The notes beneath the pieces are model-generated. The model worked only from the letters and a program-made list of their open reading frames with translations, made no database searches and was not told the origin of the DNA. DNA of 53,790 nt from Bacteroidales bacterium (GTDB lineage Bacteria; Bacteroidota; Bacteroidia; Bacteroidales; Bacteroidaceae), in contig JAATGU010000041.1 of the NCBI GenBank assembly GCA_015654535.1, forward strand, positions 1 through 53,790, in the 5' to 3' direction. The position numbers and the translations under genes are program-made. Numbering within the stretch: the first letter of the stretch is position 1; each line of letters opens with the position of its first letter. Positions 1-9,541 of this stretch are shown piece after piece.

Positions 1-120
1 CCAGCCGAGGGCTCCGGGGCCGCCGCCGCCGATGCGTTCGATTGTCGTTCATCCAACGGGTCATTCCCCGCAGCGTCGACGGACCGAAGCTAGTGTGAGT
101 CCGCACGGCCAGTCGAGCCG
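1..120. other. GC-rich foreign segment, probable assembly chimera
   Basis: By hand count 83 of 120 bases are G or C (about 69%), unlike the AT-rich DNA that follows. The frame of the downstream glgB is closed here by a TAG at 91-93, so this is not the missing 5' part of that gene. The minus strand has one open frame across the segment but nothing I recognise. The likeliest explanation is a chimeric read or contaminant joined at a contig end; a real rearrangement is less likely. The join lies somewhere between about 121 and 136. Confidence 0.7.
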
Positions 121-126
121 CATTTT

Positions 127-1446
127 TCATCGTGTTTCGGAACACCTGAAGAGCTTAAACAATTAATTGACACGGCTCATGGATTGGGTATTGCTGTAAT
201 AATGGATATTGTTCATTCTCATGCAGTTAAGAATGAAGTGGAAGGATTAGCGAACTTAGCAGGTGATCCTTTCCAGTATTTCTGTCAAGGTAGCAGAAGA
301 GAACATTTAGCATGGGATTCCCTTTGTTTTGATTATGGAAAAGATGAAGTTTTACATTTTCTACTTTCTAATTGTAAATATTGGTTGGAAGAATATAAGT
401 TTGATGGCTTCCGTTTTGATGGAGTAACCTCAATGCTATATTATAGCCATGGCATGGGGGAATCTTTTCTTGATTATGGCGCTTATTATAATGGGCATCA
501 GGATGACGATGCAATTTGCTATCTTACATTAGCGAATAAGCTGGTACATCAGGTAAATCCAAAAGCAATTACTGTTGCGGAAGATGTATCTGGAATGCCG
601 GGGCTTGCTGTAAAACAGAAAGACGGAGGATATGGCTTTGATTATCGCATGGCGATGAATATTCCTGATTATTGGATAAAGACGATCAAAGAAAAGATTG
701 ACGAAGATTGGAAACCATCCTCTATTTTTTGGGAAGTTACTAATCGTCGTAAAGATGAGAAAACGATATCATACACAGAAAGTCATGACCAGGCGTTGGT
801 GGGAGATAAAACTATTATTTTTCGTCTGATAGATGCCGACATGTATTGGCACATGCAAATAGGTGATGAAAATTATATTGTGAATCGTGGTATTGCTCTT
901 CATAAAATGATTCGTCTAATCACAGCGACAACCATAAATGGAGGTTACCTTAATTTTATGGGTAATGAATTTGGTCACCCGGAATGGATTGATTTTCCAC
1001 GAGATGGAAATGGATGGTCCTGTAAATATGCACGTCGTCAATGGAATCTTGTAGATAACAAGAACTTGACATACCATTACATGGCTGATTTTGATGAAAA
1101 GATGATTGAACTAATCAAAGAAAATAAAGGATTTCAATCTACTCCAATACAAGAAATCTGGCATAATGATGGAGACCAAATATTAGTGTACCAGCGGAGC
1201 AATCTAATTTTTGTATTTAACTTTAGTCCAGCTAAATCTTATACTGATTATGGTTTTCTGGTAGAACTTGGTAGTTATGAAGTATTATTGAATACAGACG
1301 CCAAAGAGTTTGGTGGAAATGGATTTACTGATGACAGCATAAAACATTATACTAATTTTGATCCTCTCTATAAAGGTGAAAAGAAAGAATGGCTAAAACT
1401 TTATATACCGGCTCGTTCGGCTATGGTTTTGCGCAAGACAAAATAA
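127..1446 (+). CDS. glgB: 1,4-alpha-glucan branching enzyme GlgB, C-terminal part
   Basis: Transfers alpha-1,4-glucan chains to 6-positions during glycogen synthesis in the cytoplasm (GH13 family). Reading from 127 gives SSCFGTPEELKQLID and runs in frame into the catalytic barrel. Visible are the nucleophile motif FRFDGVTSM, the acid/base region AEDVSGMPG, the SHDQALVGD motif, and the C-terminal beta domain ending in IPARSAMVL. About 440 residues remain of a protein usually near 670, so the N-terminal CBM48 region and the start of the barrel are missing, cut by the GC-rich segment. A TTG at 184 could be mistaken for a start, but the homology clearly continues upstream. The next gene follows after 6 bp and is probably co-transcribed. 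Confidence 0.95.
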   Translation, partial: SSCFGTPEELKQLIDTAHGLGIAVIMDIVHSHAVKNEVEGLANLAGDPFQYFCQGSRREHLAWDSLCFDYGKDEVLHFLLSNCKYWLEEYKFDGFRFDGVTSMLYYSHGMGESFLDYGAYYNGHQDDDAICYLTLANKLVHQVNPKAITVAEDVSGMPGLAVKQKDGGYGFDYRMAMNIPDYWIKTIKEKIDEDWKPSSIFWEVTNRRKDEKTISYTESHDQALVGDKTIIFRLIDADMYWHMQIGDENYIVNRGIALHKMIRLITATTINGGYLNFMGNEFGHPEWIDFPRDGNGWSCKYARRQWNLVDNKNLTYHYMADFDEKMIELIKENKGFQSTPIQEIWHNDGDQILVYQRSNLIFVFNFSPAKSYTDYGFLVELGSYEVLLNTDAKEFGGNGFTDDSIKHYTNFDPLYKGEKKEWLKLYIPARSAMVLRKTK

Positions 1447-1452
1447 ATATTT

Positions 1453-3267
1453 ATGTACCGATATAATTCCTATTCGGAAAAAAAAACAGCCCGTATCGTA
1501 TCCTGCGTTAGCGGGCTTCTTTTCTGTATATTCTGTTTTACATATCTTTCTGTAAGTTATCGTTATTTGCTTAACATGGCAGAAGATCTTTCTCTCTTTG
1601 TCTATAATTACTCTTTCTTCCTAGATAAAGCGAGTCAACCGGGAGGAATAATGCTTTATATTGCTTGCTTCTTTACTCAATTTTTGTATTATCCATGGCT
1701 TGGAGCACTCATTATCACAATATTACTACAATCTATTCAATGGCTTACTCATAAATCGTTTGACTTTAATAAGAAATACTTAATATTCTCATATATTCCC
1801 TCATTTTTACTCTTAATTATTGCAACAAATGTTGGGCGCTCTTTCTATTTAATGAATTATGTAGAATATATATTTACTAGTATATTGGGAATGCTTTTTA
1901 TACTATTAAGTTATTATTTTTTTCGAAAAATAGAGAATCCTAGCAAACGCTTTATTACATTGTGTTGGTTATTCCCTCTTTTATTTTATGGAATATCGGG
2001 CAGTATTGCTATTTATTTCTTTGTACTTATTTTGATAAGTAGTACTTGTTCTATTCATTACAGGAAAAGGACATTCACTTATTTATTATGTTTAGTATTG
2101 TACTCATTATTCTTTTTTGTATCAGTTCATTTTATTTATCCACATTCATCATATGAACAAGTGCTTTTTGGAATTCATCCAGTTATTCCTTTCTGGCAAA
2201 GTTGGATGAATTTATTGCCACACTTATTTCTTTTATTCTTTTTCTTATTTTTTGTGATCAAGCAACGTCTTTTTCCATTCGAAAATAGGATAAAATCATA
2301 TACTAAATGGACTTATACTAATCTTATAGGATTGCTCCTTTTGTGTATGATTACAGCTAGTTTATCAAATAGCAGCATTGATTTTAGATATGAAATGATA
2401 ATAGACCGCTCCATCCAGGAAGGAAATTTTGACAGGGCTTTACGTGTTGGGAAAAGAGCGCCTTATCCCACAAGAGAAATGACTGTATTACGTAATTTTG
2501 CTTTGGTACTTTCGGGCAAATCCGGAGAGCAAATGTTTGAATATGCACAAAATTTTGGCACAGACGGTTTATTTCTAGATTATATAGAAGGAAAGCCGGC
2601 TCACCCAGAAGGAGCTATTATTTATTTTTATTTAGGAGCAAAGCATTTAGCAGTGAACTGGGCTGATAATGAATATTTTCAAAATAGAAGTTCTTTTCGA
2701 ATACAACGAAATTTTGTTCTTATGGCAATAACTAATGGACATTGGGATGTTGCAAAAAAAATAAGTTCTGATTTAAAAAACACATGGTTTCATCATGACT
2801 TTGCTGAAAAACTCTACAAACTCTCTCTGGATACTACACTTTTAAGTAACGATACTCTATTAGCAAACATTAAAAAACGTTTATCCAACAACTATTATCC
2901 AATGCCATCTAAAGGAAAATATACAGAATTTCTTAATCATTTTTATCATGACAACTTATCTAATAAAGTTGCTTATGACTATTACATGATGGCAACATTA
3001 CTTAATAAAAATCCATCTAGATTTGTTGTGGGAGCAAAACGATATTCTACTTTCTATAAAGGTCCTTTACCTAAACATTACGCAGAAGCAATGGTTCTTT
3101 ACAATTCTCTTTATAAAGAGACTCTATTAAGTGTAAGTCCGGATATAAAGAAAAAATTTAATCAGTTTTTGAAATTAAAAGCTGAACAGAATAATTCAGC
3201 TTCAGCAAAAAATATTATGCGCCGCAGTTATGGAAATACATATTGGTGGTATTATATGTACAAATAA
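1453..3267 (+). CDS. Multi-pass inner-membrane protein, DUF6057-like
   Basis: A 604-residue protein with about ten hydrophobic segments in its first 310 residues, rich in Phe, Leu and Tyr. A soluble C-terminal half of about 290 residues follows; its helical texture (ALRVGKRAPYPTREMTVLRNFAL and similar stretches) suggests TPR-like repeats. I believe this corresponds to the Bacteroidales family DUF6057, whose function is unknown, but this is from memory. It starts 6 bp after glgB, which suggests co-transcription. No catalytic motif was seen. An envelope or glycan-related role would be a guess from topology alone. Confidence 0.6.
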   Translation: MYRYNSYSEKKTARIVSCVSGLLFCIFCFTYLSVSYRYLLNMAEDLSLFVYNYSFFLDKASQPGGIMLYIACFFTQFLYYPWLGALIITILLQSIQWLTHKSFDFNKKYLIFSYIPSFLLLIIATNVGRSFYLMNYVEYIFTSILGMLFILLSYYFFRKIENPSKRFITLCWLFPLLFYGISGSIAIYFFVLILISSTCSIHYRKRTFTYLLCLVLYSLFFFVSVHFIYPHSSYEQVLFGIHPVIPFWQSWMNLLPHLFLLFFFLFFVIKQRLFPFENRIKSYTKWTYTNLIGLLLLCMITASLSNSSIDFRYEMIIDRSIQEGNFDRALRVGKRAPYPTREMTVLRNFALVLSGKSGEQMFEYAQNFGTDGLFLDYIEGKPAHPEGAIIYFYLGAKHLAVNWADNEYFQNRSSFRIQRNFVLMAITNGHWDVAKKISSDLKNTWFHHDFAEKLYKLSLDTTLLSNDTLLANIKKRLSNNYYPMPSKGKYTEFLNHFYHDNLSNKVAYDYYMMATLLNKNPSRFVVGAKRYSTFYKGPLPKHYAEAMVLYNSLYKETLLSVSPDIKKKFNQFLKLKAEQNNSASAKNIMRRSYGNTYWWYYMYK

Positions 3268-3364
3268 GCATACAATCATAGGGCAGCTCGAAAGTTTTAT
3301 TTAACCGATATTATGAGCCGTACTATTCTAGCACTGAATATTAAACAAATTAATCATTTAAATA

Positions 3365-4036
3365 ATGAATATACAAGATCAATTTAATAAAGTTTCGGAG
3401 CAATATGATAGTCAACGAAAAATATTGATTCCTTGTTTTAATGATTTTTATGATGTCGCAGTAGGAAATCTGAATTTAGAAAGTTTGCATCCATTAATCC
3501 TTGATTTAGGTGCGGGCACTGGAATATTTTCTTGGAAAGTAATAGAAAAGTATCCCGAAGCGCAAATGACGCTCATTGATTTATCCGAGAAAATGTTGGA
3601 AATTGCCCGAAAAAGGTTTGCTTCTATCCAAAATATTAAAATGATTCAAGCTGACTTTTCTTTATTTGATATGGAAAATAAATACGATGCTATTATTTCA
3701 TCATTAGCCATTCATCATCTTGAAGATAAAGCTAAGCAGGCATTATATAAAAATATTTATAAAGGACTGAAACCTGGTGGCGTTTTTATTAATGCCGATC
3801 AGATAGCAGGTGAGAATTCTTTTATACAAAATATATACCATTCTCAATGGTGCAATAAAATTGAACACTCTGTGTTGACCAGAGAAGAGTTGGATGTTAC
3901 TTACGAACGTATTAAATTAGACAGACGTACTTCAGTGGTCACTCAATTAAATTGGTTGAAAGAAATTGGATTTCAGTATGTGGATTGTCTGTACAAATAT
4001 TATGATTTTGCTGTTATGTGGGCAAAGAAAATATAA
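3365..4036 (+). CDS. Class I SAM-dependent methyltransferase
   Basis: A 223-residue soluble protein with a Rossmann methyltransferase core. Motif I is LDLGAGTGIFSW (residues about 46-57). An acidic motif II follows in LIDLSEKML, then an IQADFSLFD segment and the post-motif ISSLAIHHLEDK, which is typical of ubiE/Methyltransf_25-like enzymes. The substrate cannot be deduced. It ends 5 bp before an MFS exporter, so the pair is probably co-transcribed and may act on or export the same small molecule. That link is inference. It lies 97 bp after the upstream membrane-protein gene, and I saw no TAnnTTTG promoter in that gap. Confidence 0.88.
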   Translation: MNIQDQFNKVSEQYDSQRKILIPCFNDFYDVAVGNLNLESLHPLILDLGAGTGIFSWKVIEKYPEAQMTLIDLSEKMLEIARKRFASIQNIKMIQADFSLFDMENKYDAIISSLAIHHLEDKAKQALYKNIYKGLKPGGVFINADQIAGENSFIQNIYHSQWCNKIEHSVLTREELDVTYERIKLDRRTSVVTQLNWLKEIGFQYVDCLYKYYDFAVMWAKKI

Positions 4037-4041
4037 TTTAG

Positions 4042-5334
4042 ATGGAAAAAGGTTTCGGCAAGTATGCTGCAAAGAAGGAGCTTACAGGGTTTAAAAATGT
4101 TTTTCGTTCCCTTCAATACAAGAATTATCGTCTTTTTTTCAGTGGTCAAAGCCTTTCTATGATCGGTACATGGATACAGCGAATAGCTATTCCGTGGCTA
4201 GTATATCGTCTTACTGGTTCTGCTTTTTTATTGGGTGTTGTCGGCTTTGCCGGACAGATACCTACTTTTATACTAGCACCTTTTGCAGGTGTGTTGACTG
4301 ATCGTTGGAATCGCTATCATATTTTAATTGCGACTCAAATATGTTCTATGTTTCAGGCCCTAATCTTGGCTTTATTATTTTTTACCGGAACAATAGCGGT
4401 TTGGAATGTTTTGTTACTAAGTGTAATTCTTGGTTGCATCAATGCCTTTGATACTCCTGCTCGACAATCTTTTGTCATTGAAATGGTAGAAAATAAGAAT
4501 GATTTGGGAAATGCCATTGCCTTAAATTCTTCAATGGTTAATGGTGCAAGGTTATTAGGCCCTTCCATAGCGGGTGTGCTGATTGCTTCTCTGGGAGAAG
4601 GAATCTGTTTTTTGATCAATGGTTTAAGTTATATATTTGTCATTGCTTCGCTTCTTTGCATGACAGTAAAGCCTCAGAAGCGAAAGAGTGAAAATCCGAA
4701 TGTTTTAAGGGAACTAAAGGAAGGCTTTGCTTATACATTTGGTTTTGTTCCTATAAAATCAACTATTCTTTTGCTTGCGTTGATCAGTTTAATGGGCATG
4801 CCGTATTCTATTCTTATGCCTGTTTTTGTTAAAGAGGTTTTTCATGGTAATTCTCATCTTTATGGATTTCTTGTGGGAGCGACTGGCATTGGCGCATTAA
4901 TAGGCGCTATCTATCTTGCGTCACGAAAGACAGTTCTGGGACTTGAAAAGATTATTCCCTTGGCAGCCGGGGTGTTTGGTCTTGGACTTGTTGCTTTCTC
5001 TTTATCTCGTTTTTTTCCGCTTTCTATTGCTCTGATGGTTATAACCGGACTTGGCATGATGTTGCAAATGGCTTCCAGCAATACCCTTTTGCAGACTATT
5101 GTTGACAATGATAAACGAGGACGGGTTATGAGTTTTTATACCATGGCATTCATGGGAACAGCTCCATTTGGTAGCTTTTTAGCCGGAACTCTGGCCACTC
5201 TTATTGGAGCACCTGGCACCTTGATATTTGGTGGTATAGCCTGTGTTCTGGGAGCACTCGTGTTTTCCTGGAGACTTTCCCAATTTAAAAAACTCATTCG
5301 TCCGGCTTATGTCAAACTTGGCATCATTAGTTGA
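4042..5334 (+). CDS. MFS exporter, MFS_3 (EntS-like) family
   Basis: A 430-residue major facilitator with about 12 hydrophobic helices. It has the N-terminal signature YRLFFSGQSLSMIGTWIQ and the cytoplasmic loop motif GVLTDRWNR, both typical of the EntS/MFS_3 group of exporters. The substrate is unknown; members export siderophores or drugs. It sits 5 bp behind the methyltransferase gene. Its TGA (5332-5334) directly abuts the reverse-strand stop codon of gcvP (5335-5337), so the convergent genes have no intergenic space and no room for a terminator outside coding sequence. Confidence 0.88.
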   Translation: MEKGFGKYAAKKELTGFKNVFRSLQYKNYRLFFSGQSLSMIGTWIQRIAIPWLVYRLTGSAFLLGVVGFAGQIPTFILAPFAGVLTDRWNRYHILIATQICSMFQALILALLFFTGTIAVWNVLLLSVILGCINAFDTPARQSFVIEMVENKNDLGNAIALNSSMVNGARLLGPSIAGVLIASLGEGICFLINGLSYIFVIASLLCMTVKPQKRKSENPNVLRELKEGFAYTFGFVPIKSTILLLALISLMGMPYSILMPVFVKEVFHGNSHLYGFLVGATGIGALIGAIYLASRKTVLGLEKIIPLAAGVFGLGLVAFSLSRFFPLSIALMVITGLGMMLQMASSNTLLQTIVDNDKRGRVMSFYTMAFMGTAPFGSFLAGTLATLIGAPGTLIFGGIACVLGALVFSWRLSQFKKLIRPAYVKLGIIS

Positions 5335-8196
5335 TTATTCAAATGTCTCATATCTTGTCGTTAATAATTTGCGATCTCCCAATGTATTATCCACACGTGC
5401 CACGTTTATCCAAAATTTATTATCCCGGACTGACTGAATAGGGTATGCAGCTTTTTCACGGGAGTAAGTGTGCTCCCAGTCATTTGCTACCACTTCATAT
5501 TCAGGGTGGGGAGCATTTACGAGCACATTGTCCTCCTTATCCGCCGTGCCATTCTTTATTTCCTCAATTTCTTGATAGATGGAAAGCATTACCTTTACAA
5601 AATTATTTAATTCAGCCAAGCTTTCGCTTTCGGTTGGCTCAATCATTAATGTTCCATGAACAGGAAAGGAGAGAGTAGGGGCATGATACCCATAATCCAT
5701 TAATCGTTTAGCAATGTCATTTTCTGTGATTCCTGTCTCCTGATAGATATTACGACATTCCAAAATCATTTCATGTCCCACAAATCCATTTGCTCCATGA
5801 TACACTATTCCATAGGTATCTTTGAGACACACAGCTAAATAATTAGCATTTAAAATAGCAATACGAGTTGCTTGAGTCAAACCTTCAATGCCCATCATAC
5901 GTATATAGCCATAGGTAACGGTAAGTACTCCGGCACTTCCAAAAGGTGCAGAAGAGACCGTATTCCGGGCAGTACAACCAAAGAAAGGATGTCCGGGCAA
6001 GAAAGGTACAAGATGACTGGCTACACAAATGGGACCTACACCGGGGCCTCCTCCACCATGAGGTATAGCAAAGGTTTTGTGAAGATTGAGATGACATACG
6101 TCGGCACCAATAGTTCCAGGATTGGTAAATCCTAATTGTGCGTTCATATTTGCTCCATCCATATAGACTTGTGCTCCACAAGCATGAATAATTTTACAAA
6201 TCTCTTTAATATCTGTTTCAAAAATTCCGTGTGTGGAAGGATAGGTAATCATCAATGCCGCCAACTCGTAACGATTTTCTTCTGCTTTTGTTCGCAGATC
6301 ATTCATATCTACATTACCCTGTTCGTCACAGGCACATATGATTGGAGTAAATCCGGCTTGCACTGCCGACGCAGGATTTGTTCCGTGAGCCGAAGCTGGA
6401 ATCAATACTTTATCACGATTCCCTTGTCCCTGACTTTCCTGATAAGCACGGATAACCCGAAGTCCGGCATATTCTCCCGCCGCACCGGAGTTTGGTTGCA
6501 AACTGACTCCTGCAAAACCAGTAATTTCTTTTAGATACTCAGATAAATTATTAATCAGTTCATGGAAACCTTCGGCCTGATCTTCAGGAATTAAAGGATG
6601 AAGGCATGAAAATGCCGGATTTGACAAGGCAAATAACTCGGCGGCGGCATTCAATTTCATGGTGCAGGACCCCAAAGAGATCATGGAATGTGCCAAAGAG
6701 ATATCTTTGCGGTCGAGACGTTTGATGTATCTCATCATCTCTGTCTCCGTATGATATAGATTAAAAACAGGATGAGTAAGATAGGTACTTTTACGTTTAT
6801 TACTTTCTTTTAATGAACAAGCTTCTGGCAAAGAAGTTATTTCGGAAAACTCTTTTTCCGCTGCTATGGAGAAGACGGATAAAAGTACATTTACATCATG
6901 AATATCAGTGGTTTCGTCTATGCTGATTCCCACATCACCATTATCAAAATAGTGAAAATTAATTCCTTTACTTTCAGCAATGGTCCGTATCTGTTGAGCA
7001 GAAACTTCATTTGATAATGAAAAGCGCAATGTGTCAAAGAATTGTTCGTTATGCTGCCTGTATCCTAACTTTGTTAGCGCCTTATTAATATAGGTAGTGA
7101 TCCGATGGATGCGGCTGGCAATATTTCTTAAACCATCGGCTCCATGATAAACCGCATAAAATCCGGCCATAGTGGCAAGTAATGCTTGTGCGGTGCAAAT
7201 ATTAGAAGTCGCCTTTTCACGCTTGATATGTTGCTCACGAGTTTGCAATGCCATCCGGTAACACAGTTTCCCATATTTATCTTTTGACCATCCGATAATA
7301 CGTCCCGGCATACTCCTTTTATATTCATCACGAGTGGCAAAAAATGCAGCCGACGGCCCTCCATAAAACATAGGGATTCCTAATCGCTGAGTAGAACCAA
7401 AAACTATATCTGCTCCCCATTCTCCTGGGGGAACAAGCAGTGCCAGACTCAAAATATCTGTAGCTACGGATACTTTACAACCTGCGGCATGTGCCTTTTC
7501 AGTAAATTCGTGATAATCTTCCACATTACCATTTGCATTAGGGTATTGGAGGATACAACCAAATATATCGGGCGAAAAGTCTAGTTCTTTGTAATTTCCT
7601 GTCTTTATCTTTATTCCCTGAGGAATTGCCCGGGTGTGGATTACTGCAAGCGTTTGTGGAAAAATGTTTTCATCCACGAAAAGCACATTTGCATCCGTCT
7701 TTTGCTGATTGCGGGAACGAAGACCCAACATCATTGTAGCAGCTTCTGCACCAGCAGTGGCCTCGTCCAGCAAGGAACAATTAGCCAATGGCATTGCAGT
7801 TAAATCACTTACCACTGTCTGGAAGTTCATTAACGCTTCCAATCGTCCTTGGGAAACCTCTGTTTGATAAGGAGTGTAAGAAGTATACCATACTGGATTT
7901 TCCAATACGTTTCGTTGAATCACCGCCGGGGTAATAGTGTCATACCATCCCATACCTATATAAGATGTATAGAGTTTGTTCTTGGCACCTAGAGCAGCAA
8001 TATGTTCTAAATAAGCACGTTCAGTGAGTGGAGCGGGAAGCTTCAGCAATTTTTTTAAACGAATATTTGAAGGAATAGTTTTGTTAATCAGTTCATCCAG
8101 ACTTTTTACACCAATGACTGCAAGCATACTTTCCATGTCTTTCTCTTCTACGCCAATATGTCGGCTGGATAATAGATCAGTTTTTATAGTATTCAT
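5335..8196 (-). CDS. gcvP: Glycine dehydrogenase (decarboxylating), P-protein
   Basis: PLP-dependent P-protein of the glycine cleavage system, which decarboxylates glycine and passes the aminomethyl group to lipoyl-GcvH. At 953 residues it is the fused alpha-beta (homodimeric) type. The N-terminal half begins with the RHIG motif near residue 13. The C-terminal half holds the PLP-lysine signature LNLHKTFAIPHGGGGPG, with the lysine at residue 707. It is the last gene of a minus-strand run: DUF3298-like lipoprotein, rsmG, MBL hydrolase, gcvP; the gap from the MBL gene is 33 bp. lipB lies elsewhere in this window, but gcvT and gcvH are not here. Confidence 0.97.
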   Translation of the reverse strand: MNTIKTDLLSSRHIGVEEKDMESMLAVIGVKSLDELINKTIPSNIRLKKLLKLPAPLTERAYLEHIAALGAKNKLYTSYIGMGWYDTITPAVIQRNVLENPVWYTSYTPYQTEVSQGRLEALMNFQTVVSDLTAMPLANCSLLDEATAGAEAATMMLGLRSRNQQKTDANVLFVDENIFPQTLAVIHTRAIPQGIKIKTGNYKELDFSPDIFGCILQYPNANGNVEDYHEFTEKAHAAGCKVSVATDILSLALLVPPGEWGADIVFGSTQRLGIPMFYGGPSAAFFATRDEYKRSMPGRIIGWSKDKYGKLCYRMALQTREQHIKREKATSNICTAQALLATMAGFYAVYHGADGLRNIASRIHRITTYINKALTKLGYRQHNEQFFDTLRFSLSNEVSAQQIRTIAESKGINFHYFDNGDVGISIDETTDIHDVNVLLSVFSIAAEKEFSEITSLPEACSLKESNKRKSTYLTHPVFNLYHTETEMMRYIKRLDRKDISLAHSMISLGSCTMKLNAAAELFALSNPAFSCLHPLIPEDQAEGFHELINNLSEYLKEITGFAGVSLQPNSGAAGEYAGLRVIRAYQESQGQGNRDKVLIPASAHGTNPASAVQAGFTPIICACDEQGNVDMNDLRTKAEENRYELAALMITYPSTHGIFETDIKEICKIIHACGAQVYMDGANMNAQLGFTNPGTIGADVCHLNLHKTFAIPHGGGGPGVGPICVASHLVPFLPGHPFFGCTARNTVSSAPFGSAGVLTVTYGYIRMMGIEGLTQATRIAILNANYLAVCLKDTYGIVYHGANGFVGHEMILECRNIYQETGITENDIAKRLMDYGYHAPTLSFPVHGTLMIEPTESESLAELNNFVKVMLSIYQEIEEIKNGTADKEDNVLVNAPHPEYEVVANDWEHTYSREKAAYPIQSVRDNKFWINVARVDNTLGDRKLLTTRYETFE

Positions 8197-8229
8197 CTTT
8201 TTTGAAATAAGTATATCAGTTTCATTTTT

Positions 8230-8868
8230 CTATCTAAAAAATGGGTTATCCGTTTTTTCGGCTCCAATAGTGGTGGGAGCGCCGTGTCCGGGGTAAACAA
8301 TTGTTTCATTAGGAAGTACAAATAGGCGACTGCAAATGCTTTCCCTCAATTCATCAAAATCTCCCTTAGCCAAGTCGGCACGTCCAATACTTCCCTGAAA
8401 CAAGACATCACCGGAAAACATGCAAGACTCTTGTTTGCAATAAAAAACGATACTTCCGGGAGAATGGCCAGGAACATGGATTGCTTCCAATTTGATTTTA
8501 CCAAAAGTAATGATATCACCGTCGCAAACATATTTACCCAGTGGTACCGGCTCTTCTTTGAGCTGAAAACCAAACATGCGTGACTGTTGGGGAGCTCGTT
8601 CTAACCAGAATTCATCGGCTTTGTTAGCTTCCGCTTTCAGACCATACTCTTGTAACATAAAAGGATTACCAAAGATATGATCTAAATGTAAGTGAGTATT
8701 CAGCAGATGTTTAATGGTCAGCCCGTTGCTATTTATATAATTTTTAAGTGCCTGTTTCTCTTCATCATAAAAGCATCCTGGATCAATGACCACCGCTTCG
8801 TTAGTGTCATCATTAAGAATGTAGCAATTTACAGGAAACATATTGAATTCAAATTTCTTTATCTTCAT
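8230..8868 (-). CDS. MBL-fold metallo-hydrolase, glyoxalase II-like
   Basis: A 212-residue cytoplasmic metallo-beta-lactamase-fold hydrolase. The metal motif HxHxDH appears as THLHLDH, further ligands are in VPGHSPGS and the FSGDVLF aspartate, and the C-terminal histidine is in VYPGHGAPT. This layout fits the short YcbL/glyoxalase-II-like group that hydrolyses thioesters such as S-lactoylglutathione, although the native substrate in an organism of this kind is uncertain. It lies 12 bp downstream of rsmG and 33 bp upstream of gcvP on the same strand. Confidence 0.9.
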   Translation of the reverse strand: MKIKKFEFNMFPVNCYILNDDTNEAVVIDPGCFYDEEKQALKNYINSNGLTIKHLLNTHLHLDHIFGNPFMLQEYGLKAEANKADEFWLERAPQQSRMFGFQLKEEPVPLGKYVCDGDIITFGKIKLEAIHVPGHSPGSIVFYCKQESCMFSGDVLFQGSIGRADLAKGDFDELRESICSRLFVLPNETIVYPGHGAPTTIGAEKTDNPFFR

Positions 8869-8880
8869 AAAAGTATTTTC

Positions 8881-9504
8881 TTATACCAGTGGAACGTAAA
8901 CAACTTTCTTTGTCTCAAAAAAGTCTTCCTCAAAGTAATCGCTAAGATTATATATTATTGTTTTATTCTTAAAGAGCACTGTCTCATTTTGTAGTTCTCC
9001 TCCTTTAAGGCATATAAGGCCATTAGGCAGTGCATTCTTTTGTTTTTTTGAAATATTCTTTTTCACTATACTAATTAACTCCGAAAGGGGCATTACGGCA
9101 CGACTTACAACAAAGTCAAATTGATTTTTTTCTTCCTGTGCACGAGCGTGGCTAAAGGTTACATTCTTCAGTTCAATGGCATTGGCCACCTCCATTGCGA
9201 CACGAACTTTTTTGCCAATGCTATCCACCAAGTGAAACTGCACTTCCGGAAAGAAAATTGCCAACGGAATGCCAGGAAAACCTCCGCCTGTACCTAAATC
9301 CATAACCGTAGTTCTCGGTTTGAAATCGATGATCTTTGCTATTCCAAGAGAGTGAAGTACGTGATGTATGTACAGATTTTCAATATCTTTTCTTGAAATT
9401 ACGTTGATCTTGGCATTCCAGTCTAAATATAAATCATAAAGAGCAGTAAATTGACTACGCTGCTCTTCAGTTAAATGAGGAAAATATTTTAGGATAAACT
9501 CCAT
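8881..9504 (-). CDS. rsmG: 16S rRNA (guanine-527 N7)-methyltransferase RsmG
   Basis: Methylates N7 of G527 in 16S rRNA using SAM. The 207-residue protein has the RsmG hallmark DLGTGGGFPGIPLAI (SAM motif I), followed by HLVDSIGKKVRV and the SRAVMPLSELI region. The length matches the family (about 205-210). The N-terminal FTALYDLYLDWNAKINVISRKD segment is also characteristic. It overlaps nothing and precedes the MBL hydrolase by 12 bp. The upstream lipoprotein gene ends 37 bp before this start, so co-transcription is likely. Confidence 0.97.
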   Translation of the reverse strand: MEFILKYFPHLTEEQRSQFTALYDLYLDWNAKINVISRKDIENLYIHHVLHSLGIAKIIDFKPRTTVMDLGTGGGFPGIPLAIFFPEVQFHLVDSIGKKVRVAMEVANAIELKNVTFSHARAQEEKNQFDFVVSRAVMPLSELISIVKKNISKKQKNALPNGLICLKGGELQNETVLFKNKTIIYNLSDYFEEDFFETKKVVYVPLV

Positions 9505-9541
9505 CTTTTTTTACTTCGTATTTTTTATCGATCACTATTTT

